The notes under the pieces were generated by a model that saw only the letters and a list, made by a program, of their open reading frames with translations, ran no database searches and was not told the DNA's origin. Below, piece after piece: positions 1-5,274 of a stretch of DNA of 5,911 nucleotides. Source of the stretch: an uncultured Anaerosporobacter sp. (GTDB taxonomy: Bacteria; Bacillota; Clostridia; Lachnospirales; Lachnospiraceae); NCBI GenBank assembly GCA_945787925.1, contig CALZJY010000141.1, positions 1 through 5,911 on the forward strand, written 5' to 3'. The stretch's first letter is position 1. Each line of letters opens with the position of its first letter. Position numbers and translations under genes: made by a program.

Positions 1-185
1 TCGGTCACTGTATATATGTGTTTTTCTACTGAAAGTCCTTGATATCTAGGAAGAACAACTTTTCCATACTGCGTTACGACTGTCTTGTTTTCTTCTGCTT
101 TGTTTTCCTTCACTTTCTTCCCACATCCTGCTGTCATTGCCATAATTGCTGCCATACTAAGGATGCCGACTAACTTCCTATTCAT
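1..185 (-). CDS. Secreted lipoprotein, N-terminal part, possibly a trigger-factor-like peptidyl-prolyl isomerase (cut by window edge)
   Basis: Only the first 61 codons are present; the gene runs off the window at base 1. Translation starts at ATG 185-183, preceded by GAGGAG nine bases upstream, a good SD. The product begins MNRKLVGILSMAAIMAMTAG followed by Cys21: a short basic N-terminus, a hydrophobic core and a lipobox-like TAGC, so a lipoprotein signal peptide with lipidation at Cys21 is likely. Lys/Glu-rich linker residues follow (22-33), then a segment containing QYGKVVLPRYQGLSVEK at about 38-54. A short acidic/basic linker followed by a 'Y-x-x-V-x-L-x-x-Y-x-G-L-x-V' stretch is characteristic of clostridial lipoproteins carrying trigger-factor-like or FKBP-type prolyl isomerase domains, which fold exported proteins outside the membrane. 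That assignment is inference from about 25 residues; the lipoprotein call is much firmer. It has its own promoter and does not depend on the gene upstream. Confidence 0.75.
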   Translation of the reverse strand, partial: MNRKLVGILSMAAIMAMTAGCGKKVKENKAEENKTVVTQYGKVVLPRYQGLSVEKHIYTVT

Positions 186-286
186 TTCTTTACTCTCCTC
201 AAATCCTTTATTATCGTTGTGCATTAGTATATTCAGAAAATGTGTTAATTTTATGAACATACTGAATTTCTTCCATTCCCCCTCGT

Positions 287-317
287 GGGATTCGCTGCCT
301 TAATTATAAGGAATCCC
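287..317. promoter_or_regulatory. Nested dyad over the lipoprotein -10 box (candidate operator)
   Basis: GGGATT (287-292) is complementary to AATCCC (312-317), and inside it CCTTA (298-302) is complementary to TAAGG (307-311). This gives 11 potential base pairs with a five-base bulge on one side and a four-base centre. The -10 hexamer TATAAT (308-303, minus strand) sits in the middle. No T-run follows on either strand, so it is not a terminator. A repressor site or a 5'-UTR structure are the natural readings; both are inference. Confidence 0.3.
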
Positions 318-331
318 CTAGGCAGGAAAAA
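303..331 (-). promoter_or_regulatory. Probable promoter of the lipoprotein gene
   Basis: A perfect -10 TATAAT lies at 308-303 on the minus strand. With a 17-base spacer the -35 would be TTTTTC (331-326), a weak match that overlaps the T-run of the preceding gene's terminator. Transcription would start near 296 and give a 5' UTR of roughly 110 bases. The poor -35 suggests either an activator-dependent or a weak promoter. Confidence 0.45.
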
Positions 332-366
332 AGGCAAGTCCCATAGTACCGGAACCTTGCCTTTCC
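325..366 (-). terminator. Rho-independent terminator of the FHA-like gene
   Basis: On the minus strand AAAGGCAAG (364-356) pairs perfectly with CTTGCCTTT (338-330). After a bulged G the helix continues with TTCC against GGGA, leaving a seven-base loop. A run of six T follows (332-327). It lies seven bases past the TAG stop at 375-373, exactly where a terminator is expected, and separates this unit from the lipoprotein gene. Confidence 0.88.
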
Positions 367-372
367 ACTTAC

Positions 373-795
373 CTATCCTAATCTTACTATATTGCTTAAA
401 TCACCAAGGAATACTAGCGTATTTCCTCCCACTGTAACACGTTCTCCTTGCTGCAAGCGAATCTGCCCTTCTGGTCCCTGCGTCTGCAATACCACTTCTT
501 TTGTTGCATGACTTTTGACTACATATTGCTTGCTTCCTACATCATAGGAAATGACCACCGTGCTTCCTTCCGTCTTAGGAAGTTCGGATAACACGCCACT
601 CTCGATTGCCTTTCTCGCTTCGTCCGTCACGCCAAGAGTAACGGCTCCGATCTCCCCAAGATTCAGGCTGCTATTGAGATAAAAGCCAGAAAGCCCTATA
701 CATGCTCCGTTTCCTACTAGCGTGTCTTCCTGCTGCACTTCAGAAACCGTCTCCTTCGTTCTCGCTTTCTCTGGCTCGTCTCCCACTCCACGCAC
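373..795 (-). CDS. Degenerate FHA-like domain, C-terminal half of a frameshifted membrane protein
   Basis: The reading frame holds 140 codons from a possible GTG start (795-793), but it is also open upstream to about 905, so the start is uncertain. Residues 1-27 are a charged Glu/Lys linker. Residues 32-140 resemble a small beta-rich FHA domain: an initial strand CIGLSGFYLNSSLNLGEIG, a central ISYDVGSKQYVV, the turn LQQGERVTVGGNTLVFLG, and the ending NIVRLG seen in many clostridial FHA proteins. The phosphothreonine-binding signatures of true FHA domains (GR, SxxH, NG) are not visible, so ligand binding may be lost. The frame is -1 relative to the overlapping membrane-protein ORF, and I read the two as halves of one 362-residue protein broken near the A7 run at 809-815. 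Alternatively it is a separate overlapping gene, since AGAGGA lies eight bases before the GTG. Confidence 0.65.
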   Translation of the reverse strand: MRGVGDEPEKARTKETVSEVQQEDTLVGNGACIGLSGFYLNSSLNLGEIGAVTLGVTDEARKAIESGVLSELPKTEGSTVVISYDVGSKQYVVKSHATKEVVLQTQGPEGQIRLQQGERVTVGGNTLVFLGDLSNIVRLG

Positions 796-1460
796 TTTCG
801 TCTTCCTCTTTTTTTGCGACGTCTGCGGCGTTTCTTCTCTTTTGTGCGGCGACTCTTCTTCGGCTTTTTCTCTCCTTGTTCTCGTTCCTCTAAAGATGGC
901 TCATCAAATCCACCCGTAACCCAAAGAATGAGCAAGATTATAACGGCCGCAGCACTAAAAAACGTAAATGCATACATGCCAATGAGTAGGGCTACCGTTA
1001 ACATGCTTCCTCTTTCTGCTAAAAAGGACTGTAGGTTTGAAAACTGTACTACTGCAAATATACTCTCTCCTGCGGCTAATGCACTAAGCAAAGTCGGAAA
1101 GAACATCGTAATCTTTCCCGTTGCAAATAAGGTAAGGATCATTGCTAGCCCTAGACATACGATAGGAAACACTGCAACTGCCACCGCCATCACAATCTCA
1201 CGATGAGAAGATGCATCGGCCAACATGCTCTTTACATCCTTCCATGTAAATCCTTCTGCAATCTCATAACCATTGTCGATAGTCTTATTCGTCACGTATT
1301 CCTTCCCTAGTCTTGCACCTGCCTTCAAGACTCCCACACCAGAAATGTTGGTTGTAGTGTCGCCTACCGTCAAGCTGCAAAATGGCAGCAATAATGAAAG
1401 TAAGGACAACAACATCAATAAGGCTGCTATATTCTTAAATCGTAATCCATATCGTTTCAC
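717..1460 (-). CDS. Four-helix membrane protein, N-terminal half of a frameshifted TM-FHA-like protein
   Basis: Start chosen at GTG 1460-1458, which has GAGGGGG eight bases upstream; TTG 1466-1464 is the alternative but only two bases from that SD. Numbered from GTG, hydrophobic helices lie at about 11-32, 89-114, 118-140 and 153-181. A 55-residue polar loop between helices 1 and 2 is predicted outside, and the C-terminus inside. After helix 4 come an acidic FDEPSLEEREQ segment and a strongly basic Lys/Arg stretch (about 197-222). The last 25 or so residues before the TAG at 719-717 are Arg-rich and look out of frame, whereas the -1 frame there encodes a sensible linker leading to an FHA-like domain. 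With one base added in the A7 run the whole gene would encode 362 residues. Similar membrane-plus-cytoplasmic-FHA layouts occur in Lachnospiraceae; the function is unknown to me. It has its own promoter and is not in an operon with leuS. Confidence 0.75.
   Translation of the reverse strand: MKRYGLRFKNIAALLMLLSLLSLLLPFCSLTVGDTTTNISGVGVLKAGARLGKEYVTNKTIDNGYEIAEGFTWKDVKSMLADASSHREIVMAVAVAVFPIVCLGLAMILTLFATGKITMFFPTLLSALAAGESIFAVVQFSNLQSFLAERGSMLTVALLIGMYAFTFFSAAAVIILLILWVTGGFDEPSLEEREQGEKKPKKSRRTKEKKRRRRRKKRGRRKCVEWETSQRKRERRRRFLKCSRKTR
809..815 (-). other. A7 homopolymer, likely point of the -1 frameshift
   Basis: On the minus strand the membrane-protein frame reads CGC AAA AAA AGA. One extra A would give CGC AAA AAA AAG AGG and lead directly into the FHA-like frame. 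The -1 frame is closed by TGA TGA near 905-900 and the 0 frame by TAG at 719-717, so the switch must happen between these points, and the A7 run is the only long homopolymer there. Mutation, sequencing error, polymerase slippage and ribosomal slippage all remain possible. Confidence 0.55.
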
Positions 1461-1526
1461 TTCCAATTCCCCCTCTTCTCAGGATTACTCCTACTATCTC
1501 TTGTAATAGAATAGCTTTTTATGGAG

Positions 1527-1555
1527 ATTATATACCTTTTATAGGGAAAATACAA
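1527..1555 (-). promoter_or_regulatory. Sigma-A-type promoter of the membrane/FHA-like gene
   Basis: TTGTAT (1555-1550), a 17-base spacer and TATAAT (1532-1527) lie on the minus strand. Spacing is optimal and the -10 is perfect. The predicted start near 1520 gives a 5' UTR of about 60 bases. The promoter lies downstream of the leuS terminator, so the gene is an independent unit. Confidence 0.75.
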
Positions 1556-1584
1556 TTTATGTACCTGGAACTCCAGTATAAACC

Positions 1585-1623
1585 AAAAAAGAGAGATAAT
1601 CCTTCCGGATTAACTCTCTTTTT
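1585..1623 (-). terminator. Rho-independent terminator of leuS
   Basis: A 15-base stem with one mismatch: arms 1621-1607 and 1602-1588, a four-base GGAA loop on the minus strand, then six T (1590-1585). It lies about 110 bases after the leuS stop. The plus strand also carries a T-run (1619-1623) after the same stem, so it may work in both directions, although no plus-strand gene reaches it. Confidence 0.92.
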
Positions 1624-1734
1624 CTGCCTGATAGCCTTCCGCTAATACGACTATGCATAATAGCTTAATCTTCTATCTGCTCCTATTATTATTTTATGCA
1701 CATTCACGATAAGTTATGCATGATTTTTGCAAAA

Positions 1735-4143
1735 TTATCTGCAAACAATATTTACGATACGTCCAGGAACATAGATTTCCTTCACGATATTGTCTGTTAA
1801 CTTATCTGCTACTGCTTCTTTTCCTTTTGCAATAACATCTTCTTTCGCATCATCTTTACCGATCATGATTGTCGCTTTTGTCTTACCATTCACTTGAACA
1901 GCAATTTCCACTGTAGATTCTACCGTTTTTGCTTCTTCAAATTCTGGCCAAGATGCTTGATATAAGCGTCCTTCAAATCCAAGGTTAGCCCACATTTCTT
2001 CTGTCATGTGAGGTGCTACTGGGTTAAGAAGAGTGATTAATGTCTTTAATTCGCCTTTGGTAATGCTTCCTTTTTTGTAGAAGTCATTGATTAATGCCAT
2101 CATAGCTGCAATTGCAGTATTGTATTTTAAGCTTTCAAAGTCATTTGACACTTTCTTGATTGTTTGATGCATTTTTGTTTCCATATCAGCAGAATATGCC
2201 ATATCGTCTGTTACAAGGTCTTGTAACTTCCATACTCTTTCAAGGAAACGACGACAGCCTTTTACGCCATCTTCAGACCAACATGCAGCTAGTTCAAACG
2301 CACCGATGAACATTTCATACGTACGTAAAGTATCTGCACCGTAGTCTCTTACGATATCATCTGGGTTAACAACGTTACCACGAGATTTAGACATCTTTTC
2401 GCCGTTGTCACCTAAGATCATACCATGAGAAGTTCTCTTTTGATATGGCTCTTTTGTTGGAACAACGCCTTGGTCATATAAGAACTTATGCCAGAAACGA
2501 GAGTATAGTAAGTGAAGAGTCGTGTGTTCCATACCACCGTTGTACCAGTCAACTGGTAACCAGTATTTTAACGCTTCTTTACTTGCTAATGCATCTTTGT
2601 TTGTTGGGTCAGTATATCTTAAGAAGTACCAAGAAGAACCTGCCCATTGAGGCATTGTATCTGTTTCACGTTTCGCAGCGCCGCCACAACATGGACAAGT
2701 AGTGTTTACCCAGTCAGTCATAGCTGCAAGTGGGGATTCCCCGTTATCTGTTGGCATGTAGCTTTCTACTTCTGGAAGTTGAAGTGGTAATTCACTTTCC
2801 TCTACTGGAACATAGCCACATTTTTCACAGTGAACGATTGGAATAGGTTCTCCCCAGTAACGCTGTCTAGAGAATACCCAGTCTCTTAACTTGAAGTTTG
2901 TTTTTTGTTCGCCGATTCCTTTTTCAGTTAAGAATTCGATCATTTTTGCTTTCGCATCTTTGACTTCTAATCCGTTTAAGAAATCAGAGTTTACTAATTT
3001 ACCAGTTGTAGTGTTTGTAAATGGTTCTTCTTGCACATTTTCTCCACCAGCAACTACTTCTACGATTTCAAGGCCCATTTTCTTCGCGAATTCCCAGTCT
3101 CTTGTATCGTGAGCTGGAACTGCCATGATTGCACCTGTACCGTAAGACATTAATACATAATCAGAAATCCATACTGGAATTTCTTTTCCGCTTACTGGGT
3201 TGATTGCTGTAAAGCCATCGATTGCAACACCTGTCTTATCTTTTGCAAGTTCTGCACGTTCAAAGTCAGATTTTTTAGATGCTTCTTCACGATATGCTAC
3301 GATTTCATCCCAGTTTTTGATTTCATCTTTATATTTATCGATGATTGGATGTTCTGGAGAAACTACCATGTAAGTTACCCCAAATAAAGTATCTGGTCTA
3401 GTTGTGTAGACTCTTAACTTGTCTTCTTTTCCTTTTAATTCGAAATCAACTTCCGCACCTTTGCTTCTGCCAATCCAGTTTTTCTGAGAAGTCTTAACTT
3501 TTTCAATGTAGTCTACGCCATCTAAATCATCGATTAATTGATTTGCGTATTCTGTGATTTTTAACATCCATTGGCTCTTAACTTTGTGAACTACTGTTTC
3601 GCCACAACGTTCGCAAGCACCGTTTACAACTTCTTCGTTTGCTAAACCAACTTTACAAGATGGACACCAGTTAATTGGCATTTCAGACTTGTACGCTAAT
3701 CCAGCTTTGAATAATTTTAAGAAGATCCATTGTGTCCATTTGTAGTACTCTGGATCTGTTGTATTGATTTCTCTATCCCAGTCGAAAGAATAACCTAAAG
3801 AATGTAATTGGTTCTTGAAGTTTTCTACGTTATTTTTTGTAACGATTGCTGGGTGGATATGGTTTTTGATTGCATAGTTTTCTGTTGGAAGACCGAATGC
3901 ATCCCATCCCATTGGGTAAAGTACGTTGTATCCTTGCATTCTTCTTTTTCTTGCAACGATATCAAGTGCTGTATAAGGTCTTGGATGACCTACGTGAAGA
4001 CCTTGTCCGGATGGATAAGGGAATTCAACTAATGCATAAAATTTAGGTTTTGTAAAATCACTAGTGGCTGCGAATGCTTTTTCATCATCCCAGATTTTTT
4101 GCCATTTTTTCTCTAGCGTCTTATGATTATAAGCTTCTGTCAT
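1735..4143 (-). CDS. leuS: Leucyl-tRNA synthetase, class Ia
   Basis: Cytoplasmic enzyme that joins leucine to tRNA-Leu using ATP. At 802 residues it is full length and close to B. subtilis LeuRS. The Rossmann core carries the HIGH motif as HVGH (50-53) with FPYPSG just before it, and KMSKS is at 583-587. The CP1 editing domain, which hydrolyses mischarged tRNA, lies between the two halves of the core: its Thr-rich TTRPDT is at 247-252 and GTGAIMAVPAHD at 335-346, ending in the conserved catalytic Asp346. Two Cys clusters suggest zinc sites: C160/C163 with C177/C180, and C439/C442 with C483/C486. MPQWAGSSWYFLRY (497-510) and the WSEDG segment (622-626) are typical of bacterial LeuRS. The anticodon-binding helical bundle follows, and the C-terminal domain ends IYVPGRIVNIVCR. 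ATG 4143-4141 is preceded by GGAGG with a seven-base spacer. Expression is controlled by the leucine T-box upstream. No key residue is missing. Confidence 0.99.
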   Translation of the reverse strand: MTEAYNHKTLEKKWQKIWDDEKAFAATSDFTKPKFYALVEFPYPSGQGLHVGHPRPYTALDIVARKRRMQGYNVLYPMGWDAFGLPTENYAIKNHIHPAIVTKNNVENFKNQLHSLGYSFDWDREINTTDPEYYKWTQWIFLKLFKAGLAYKSEMPINWCPSCKVGLANEEVVNGACERCGETVVHKVKSQWMLKITEYANQLIDDLDGVDYIEKVKTSQKNWIGRSKGAEVDFELKGKEDKLRVYTTRPDTLFGVTYMVVSPEHPIIDKYKDEIKNWDEIVAYREEASKKSDFERAELAKDKTGVAIDGFTAINPVSGKEIPVWISDYVLMSYGTGAIMAVPAHDTRDWEFAKKMGLEIVEVVAGGENVQEEPFTNTTTGKLVNSDFLNGLEVKDAKAKMIEFLTEKGIGEQKTNFKLRDWVFSRQRYWGEPIPIVHCEKCGYVPVEESELPLQLPEVESYMPTDNGESPLAAMTDWVNTTCPCCGGAAKRETDTMPQWAGSSWYFLRYTDPTNKDALASKEALKYWLPVDWYNGGMEHTTLHLLYSRFWHKFLYDQGVVPTKEPYQKRTSHGMILGDNGEKMSKSRGNVVNPDDIVRDYGADTLRTYEMFIGAFELAACWSEDGVKGCRRFLERVWKLQDLVTDDMAYSADMETKMHQTIKKVSNDFESLKYNTAIAAMMALINDFYKKGSITKGELKTLITLLNPVAPHMTEEMWANLGFEGRLYQASWPEFEEAKTVESTVEIAVQVNGKTKATIMIGKDDAKEDVIAKGKEAVADKLTDNIVKEIYVPGRIVNIVCR

Positions 4144-4311
4144 TGTTTTCCTCCATTCTGTGTCTGATACTTTGTTCTGTACGAGCGTGCCGTTCCCACG
4201 AAGCCTACGATTACGGATGCGTCCATCCGGCAGGCGAGGCGGCTGCCTGTCTGCAACAATTCGCGACCACTACGAAGGTCCTGCGGCCAGGTCCTTTGCA
4301 CATTGTTCGCG
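4144..4311 (-). other. GC-rich structured leader segment between T-box terminator and leuS
   Basis: This 168-base stretch holds the leuS SD at its end, but most of it has no known T-box role. Bases 4181-4310 contain 80 G or C of 130 by hand count, much richer than the surrounding A/T-rich leader and genes. Potential hairpins are CGGATG-GACG-CATCCG on the minus strand (4229-4214, perfect six pairs); CAGGC/GCCTG near 4230-4249; CCTG-GCCG-CAGG near 4281-4292; and an outer pairing of GCAACAAT (4253-4260) with ATTGTT-c-GC (4302-4310). The seven-mer AGGTCCT appears twice within 4275-4296. It could be an inserted intergenic repeat, a structured RNA, or a 5'-UTR element affecting leuS translation. 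I do not recognise the family. Confidence 0.5.
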
Positions 4312-4312
4312 T

Positions 4313-4356
4313 AAAAAAACGGCACCATCGCCTCTTAATTAGAGACGAAGATGCCG
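4313..4356 (-). terminator. Regulated terminator of the leuS T-box
   Basis: CGGCATCTTCGTCTCT (4356-4341) pairs with AGAGGCGATGGTGCCG (4335-4320): 16 positions with one mismatch and two G-U pairs, a five-base loop, then seven T (4319-4313). The 5' arm also forms the 3' side of the antiterminator, so the two structures exclude each other. Confidence 0.95.
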
Positions 4357-4594
4357 ACTATATACTCCGTGGTACCACTCTATTTCGTAAAATTCCACTA
4401 CTGCCCTATGGACATGGGAACTTTTATACGCGCTTGTACATTCGTTAACGGGAATGAAACGCTTTTGCCTACTCCTAGTTCAGCAAAAGGACTCAAAGGC
4501 GAGTTGGGAGCTTCGGTTACTGCCTCTCACCAGCCGGCAGCTCTCTTAAAACCTACGACTCTTAATACTCCTTATCAAAGTCGATGTCATATCG
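4313..4594 (-). promoter_or_regulatory. Leucine T-box riboswitch (leuS leader)
   Basis: This leader RNA senses uncharged tRNA-Leu and lets transcription continue into leuS. Stem I starts near 4580; its base may pair GACTT with GAGTC, and its upper part carries AGAGAG, then CTGCC...GGCAG with the GGTGAGAG-type apical motif. The likely specifier is CTC (4503-4501) followed by a purine, in the context CCAACTCGCCTTTGAG, matching tRNA-Leu(GAG). Stem II is CTTTTGC/GCAAAAG (4489-4483 with 4468-4462). Stem III pairs CGT, AAAA and TTCC (4430-4417) with GGAA, TTTT and ACG (4396-4386). The T-box core is AGAG (4381-4378), the bulge UGGUACC (4377-4371) and ACGGAG (4370-4365), which pair with CUUCGU and CUCU (4350-4341) to form the antiterminator. 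UGGU in the bulge matches a tRNA acceptor end ACCA, as expected for discriminator A. The class is certain; leucine specificity is supported by the gene and the codon. Confidence 0.95.
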
Positions 4595-4599
4595 ATACA

Positions 4600-4627
4600 A
4601 TTCTACCATATCAGCAATATTTGTCAA
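4600..4627 (-). promoter_or_regulatory. Promoter of the T-box-leuS unit
   Basis: A perfect -35 TTGACA (4627-4622), a 16-base spacer and -10 TAGAAT (4605-4600) lie on the minus strand. The start near 4593 places the whole T-box in the transcript. Strength appears high, fitting control by attenuation rather than at initiation. Confidence 0.85.
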
Positions 4628-4683
4628 CTCTAAAGTACCGTTTTTCCAAGTCTCACCTGTTAGTATTCCCGTATTTTTCTACC

Positions 4684-5181
4684 TTAATCTTCAAAGAGTT
4701 CTTTCTTTACTTCAAACAGATAGGAATCCCTTTCTTCATCACAGCGGATAAATTTAAATCCGGTTCCCATCCCTGTAATCACGCCTCTCCAGAAACGATG
4801 GGCAGGGATGTTTTCTTTAATGACATGAAGACTGTACTTGCCTGGATATTTTCGAAATACCTGACGGATCGCACGTTTTGCAAATCCAGTCTTACGGAAG
4901 GCACGAAGGATGAAATAATCGGAAACCATATACTCTGCCTTATGATCGGCCCTTGTTCCTGTCGTCAGACACACAAAGCCTGCCAAATGCTCCTTATAGT
5001 AAATCAGATATACCATGGTCTCATCGTTGAAATAACGGTCCGTGGTTCCTTTTAGGAAGATTCCGTCCGCTCCCTGTCTTTCTGCAACCCATATGCTGTA
5101 TTCGCTCAAATCATGCAGATATAGATTAAATAGATGATCAAATGTCTCTCTATTCTTCTTTCCTACGCTTACAAATTTCAT
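4684..5181 (-). CDS. GNAT-family N-acetyltransferase
   Basis: A 165-residue cytoplasmic protein predicted to move an acetyl group from acetyl-CoA to an amine; the substrate is unknown. The acetyl-CoA pyrophosphate loop is visible as RKTGFA (96-101), matching R/Q-x-x-G-x-G/A, just after the strand YMVSDYFILRAF (motif A). Motif B follows as LHVIKENIPAHRFWRGVI (118-135) with Asn124, Ala127 and Phe130-Trp131. The N-terminal LFNLYLHDLSEY (17-28) resembles the predicted acetyltransferases of COG5628. Length is normal for a single GNAT domain. The start is ATG 5181-5179; no SD is visible directly before it (CAACAACAATGT), whereas a strong GGAGGAGG lies 39 bases upstream and serves a short out-of-frame ORF. 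The GNAT frame has no other start codon in the gap upstream. The gene follows the DUF5808-like gene by 71 bases, and no terminator is seen between it and the leuS promoter. Confidence 0.9.
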   Translation of the reverse strand: MKFVSVGKKNRETFDHLFNLYLHDLSEYSIWVAERQGADGIFLKGTTDRYFNDETMVYLIYYKEHLAGFVCLTTGTRADHKAEYMVSDYFILRAFRKTGFAKRAIRQVFRKYPGKYSLHVIKENIPAHRFWRGVITGMGTGFKFIRCDEERDSYLFEVKKELFED

Positions 5182-5212
5182 ACATTGTTGTTGGAACCCG
5201 ACAAAGGGCCAT
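5150..5212 (-). CDS. Short upstream ORF (20 aa) overlapping the acetyltransferase start
   Basis: ATG 5212-5210 follows GGAGGAGG (5227-5220) with a seven-base spacer, the best SD arrangement near this gene. The frame encodes MALCRVPTTMYEICKRRKEE and stops at TAG 5152-5150, 30 bases inside the acetyltransferase gene in another frame. The SD and ATG lie at a small GGCC-GTTGGAT-GGCC hairpin. It may be a leader peptide that couples translation to the acetyltransferase, which lacks an SD. A one-base sequencing error near 5182 that hides the true acetyltransferase start is the alternative. No homology is recognisable at this size. Confidence 0.35.
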   Translation of the reverse strand: MALCRVPTTMYEICKRRKEE

Positions 5213-5246
5213 CCAACGGCCTCCTCCCTGTGCTAATAGTAAGTCC

Positions 5247-5274
5247 ATTCTATCATAGTTCCTGTAATTGCAAA
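5247..5274 (-). promoter_or_regulatory. Possible weak promoter before the acetyltransferase
   Basis: TTTGCA (5274-5269), a 16-base spacer and TAGAAT (5252-5247) lie on the minus strand, overlapping the last codons of the upstream gene. The -10 equals that of the leuS promoter but the -35 matches only four of six bases. Co-transcription from the upstream gene is equally possible because no terminator is seen in the gap. Confidence 0.3.

Noticed and set aside
85..303. 72-codon plus-strand frame over the lipoprotein start
   Set aside because: It covers the antisense of a signal peptide, SD and promoter, and shows only low-complexity Phe/Leu/Ser composition.
814..1206. Plus-strand open frames opposite the membrane/FHA-like gene
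   Set aside because: The minus strand has a promoter, SD, membrane helices and a terminator in register; the plus frames are Ser/Phe-rich mirrors of Lys/Arg and Leu codons.
1583..1625. Hairpin near 1604 as an attachment site or mobile-element end
   Set aside because: The T-run, 15-base stem and position after leuS fit an ordinary terminator; no flanking duplication or transposase is present.
4275..4296. Repeated AGGTCCT as the start of a CRISPR-like or tandem array
   Set aside because: Only two seven-base copies six bases apart, with no further units.
4074..4448. 124-codon plus-strand frame over the leuS start and leader
   Set aside because: It spans the antisense of the leuS N-terminus and the T-box terminator; no start signals and no family resemblance.
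4351..5055. 234-codon plus-strand open frame antisense to the T-box and acetyltransferase
   Set aside because: It runs through the antisense of a certain T-box and a GNAT gene with clear motifs; no SD, promoter or recognisable domain supports it.
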